Source: Micromonospora cremea
Lineage (GTDB): Bacteria > Actinomycetota > Actinomycetes > Mycobacteriales > Micromonosporaceae
Reading direction: 5' to 3'
Assembly: GCF_900143515.1 (NCBI RefSeq)
Contig: NZ_FSQT01000002.1
Span: 620,001-684,000 of the forward strand
DNA length: 64,000 nt
Every line of letters begins with the position of its first letter. Position 1 is the first letter of the stretch. The position numbers were made by a program, and so were the translations under genes. Positions 63,726-64,000 of this stretch are shown here, piece by piece. The notes beneath the pieces are model-generated. The model was not told the DNA's origin. It saw only the letters and a list, made by a program, of their open reading frames with translations, and made no database searches.

Positions 63726-64000
63726 TCAGGCCGTTCCGTTGGCTCGGGCCAGGATCGCCTCGGAGAGCGGGCCCGGCGCGGCGTCCGGGATCCAGTGGCT
63801 CACCCCGGGCAGCTGCACGAAGCGGTAGTCCCCGGTGGCGTGGGCGGCGCACGCCTCGGCGGCGGTCCGGCCGATGGCGATGTCCTTGTCGCTCCACACG
63901 TACGTGGTGGGCACCGCGACCGGGCCGACGGCGGCCAGGTCGGCGCGGGACATCGCCCGGTACCAGTTCAGCGCGGCGGTCAGCGCCCCCGGCTCGCGCA
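63726..64000 (-). CDS. Alpha/beta hydrolase, C-terminal part (cut by window edge)
   Basis: The last ~90 residues of an alpha/beta hydrolase. 'ALTAALNWYRAM' is a cap-region helix typical of epoxide-hydrolase-like members; 'VPTTYVWSDKDIAIG' supplies the catalytic Asp and 'LPGVSHWIPDAAP' the catalytic His. The nucleophile and start lie beyond the window. It precedes the AAC(3)-like gene on the same strand by 23 bases. Confidence 0.85.
   Translation of the reverse strand, partial: REPGALTAALNWYRAMSRADLAAVGPVAVPTTYVWSDKDIAIGRTAAEACAAHATGDYRFVQLPGVSHWIPDAAPGPLSEAILARANGTA

Overview
The window is very GC-rich DNA from an actinomycete, most likely Micromonospora or another Micromonosporaceae. This is judged from codon usage, GTG starts, twin-arginine and lipoprotein secretion signals, secreted proteins with ricin-type lectin tails, and several long palindromes between genes. 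It reads as ordinary chromosome: dnaG, dgt, glyS, dusB, ppdK and a tRNA-Asn are present, and no phage, integrase, transposase or CRISPR array was seen. Both ends cut a gene (MMPL transporter on the left, alpha/beta hydrolase on the right).

Positions 1-15000 hold a carbohydrate region. It contains a 1109-residue secreted ThuA + sugar-dehydrogenase + PKD protein, a Tat-exported isomerase-like TIM barrel, a ROK repressor, a second isomerase-like protein, a histidine-kinase remnant, and two large secreted proteins ending in near-identical ricin lectin domains (ThuA + DUF1080, and sugar dehydrogenase + PKD). The same families continue at 24154-30505: Gfo/Idh oxidoreductase, sugar-binding lipoprotein, permease, double ATPase and a second ROK repressor. 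ThuA, DUF1080, Gfo/Idh and isomerase-like proteins together suggest catabolism through 3-keto sugars. A shared dyad (ACTTTyG, about 10 bases, CRAAAGT) may link the parts.

Between them, 15194-23532 is a tightly coupled eight-gene minus-strand operon related to the ebo clusters: inositol-3-phosphate synthase, UbiA-like prenyltransferase, TIM-barrel protein, EboA, TatD hydrolase (EboB-like), EboE, an alkaline-phosphatase-superfamily protein (EboF-like) and a polyprenyl synthetase. No EboD-type cyclase is present; the inositol-phosphate synthase may fill that place. This is the most interesting system in the window. It starts from an unusually AT-rich promoter.

Positions 30700-45000 carry a BrkB-family membrane protein, an ABC-2 exporter with its ATPase, a TAXI-type TRAP transporter, dnaG with a small neighbour, a frameshifted ltrA-like gene, an iron-regulated siderophore-interacting protein, dgt and a VOC protein. 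Positions 45300-54800 carry ppdK, a GH20 hexosaminidase behind a possible LacI-type operator, a secreted C39-like protein, dusB and glyS. Positions 55100-58470 form a zinc module: Zur box, znuA-znuC-znuB, an ArsR zinc sensor and Zur. The right end has small membrane proteins, an acyl-CoA dehydrogenase, and a coupled AAC(3)-like acetyltransferase and SIS-domain pair.

Several palindromic elements (766-833, 9605-9660, 11905-11952, 20408-20520, 50084-50163) sit at gene ends. Some are probably terminators; others look like dispersed repeats of this genus, which cannot be tested from one window.
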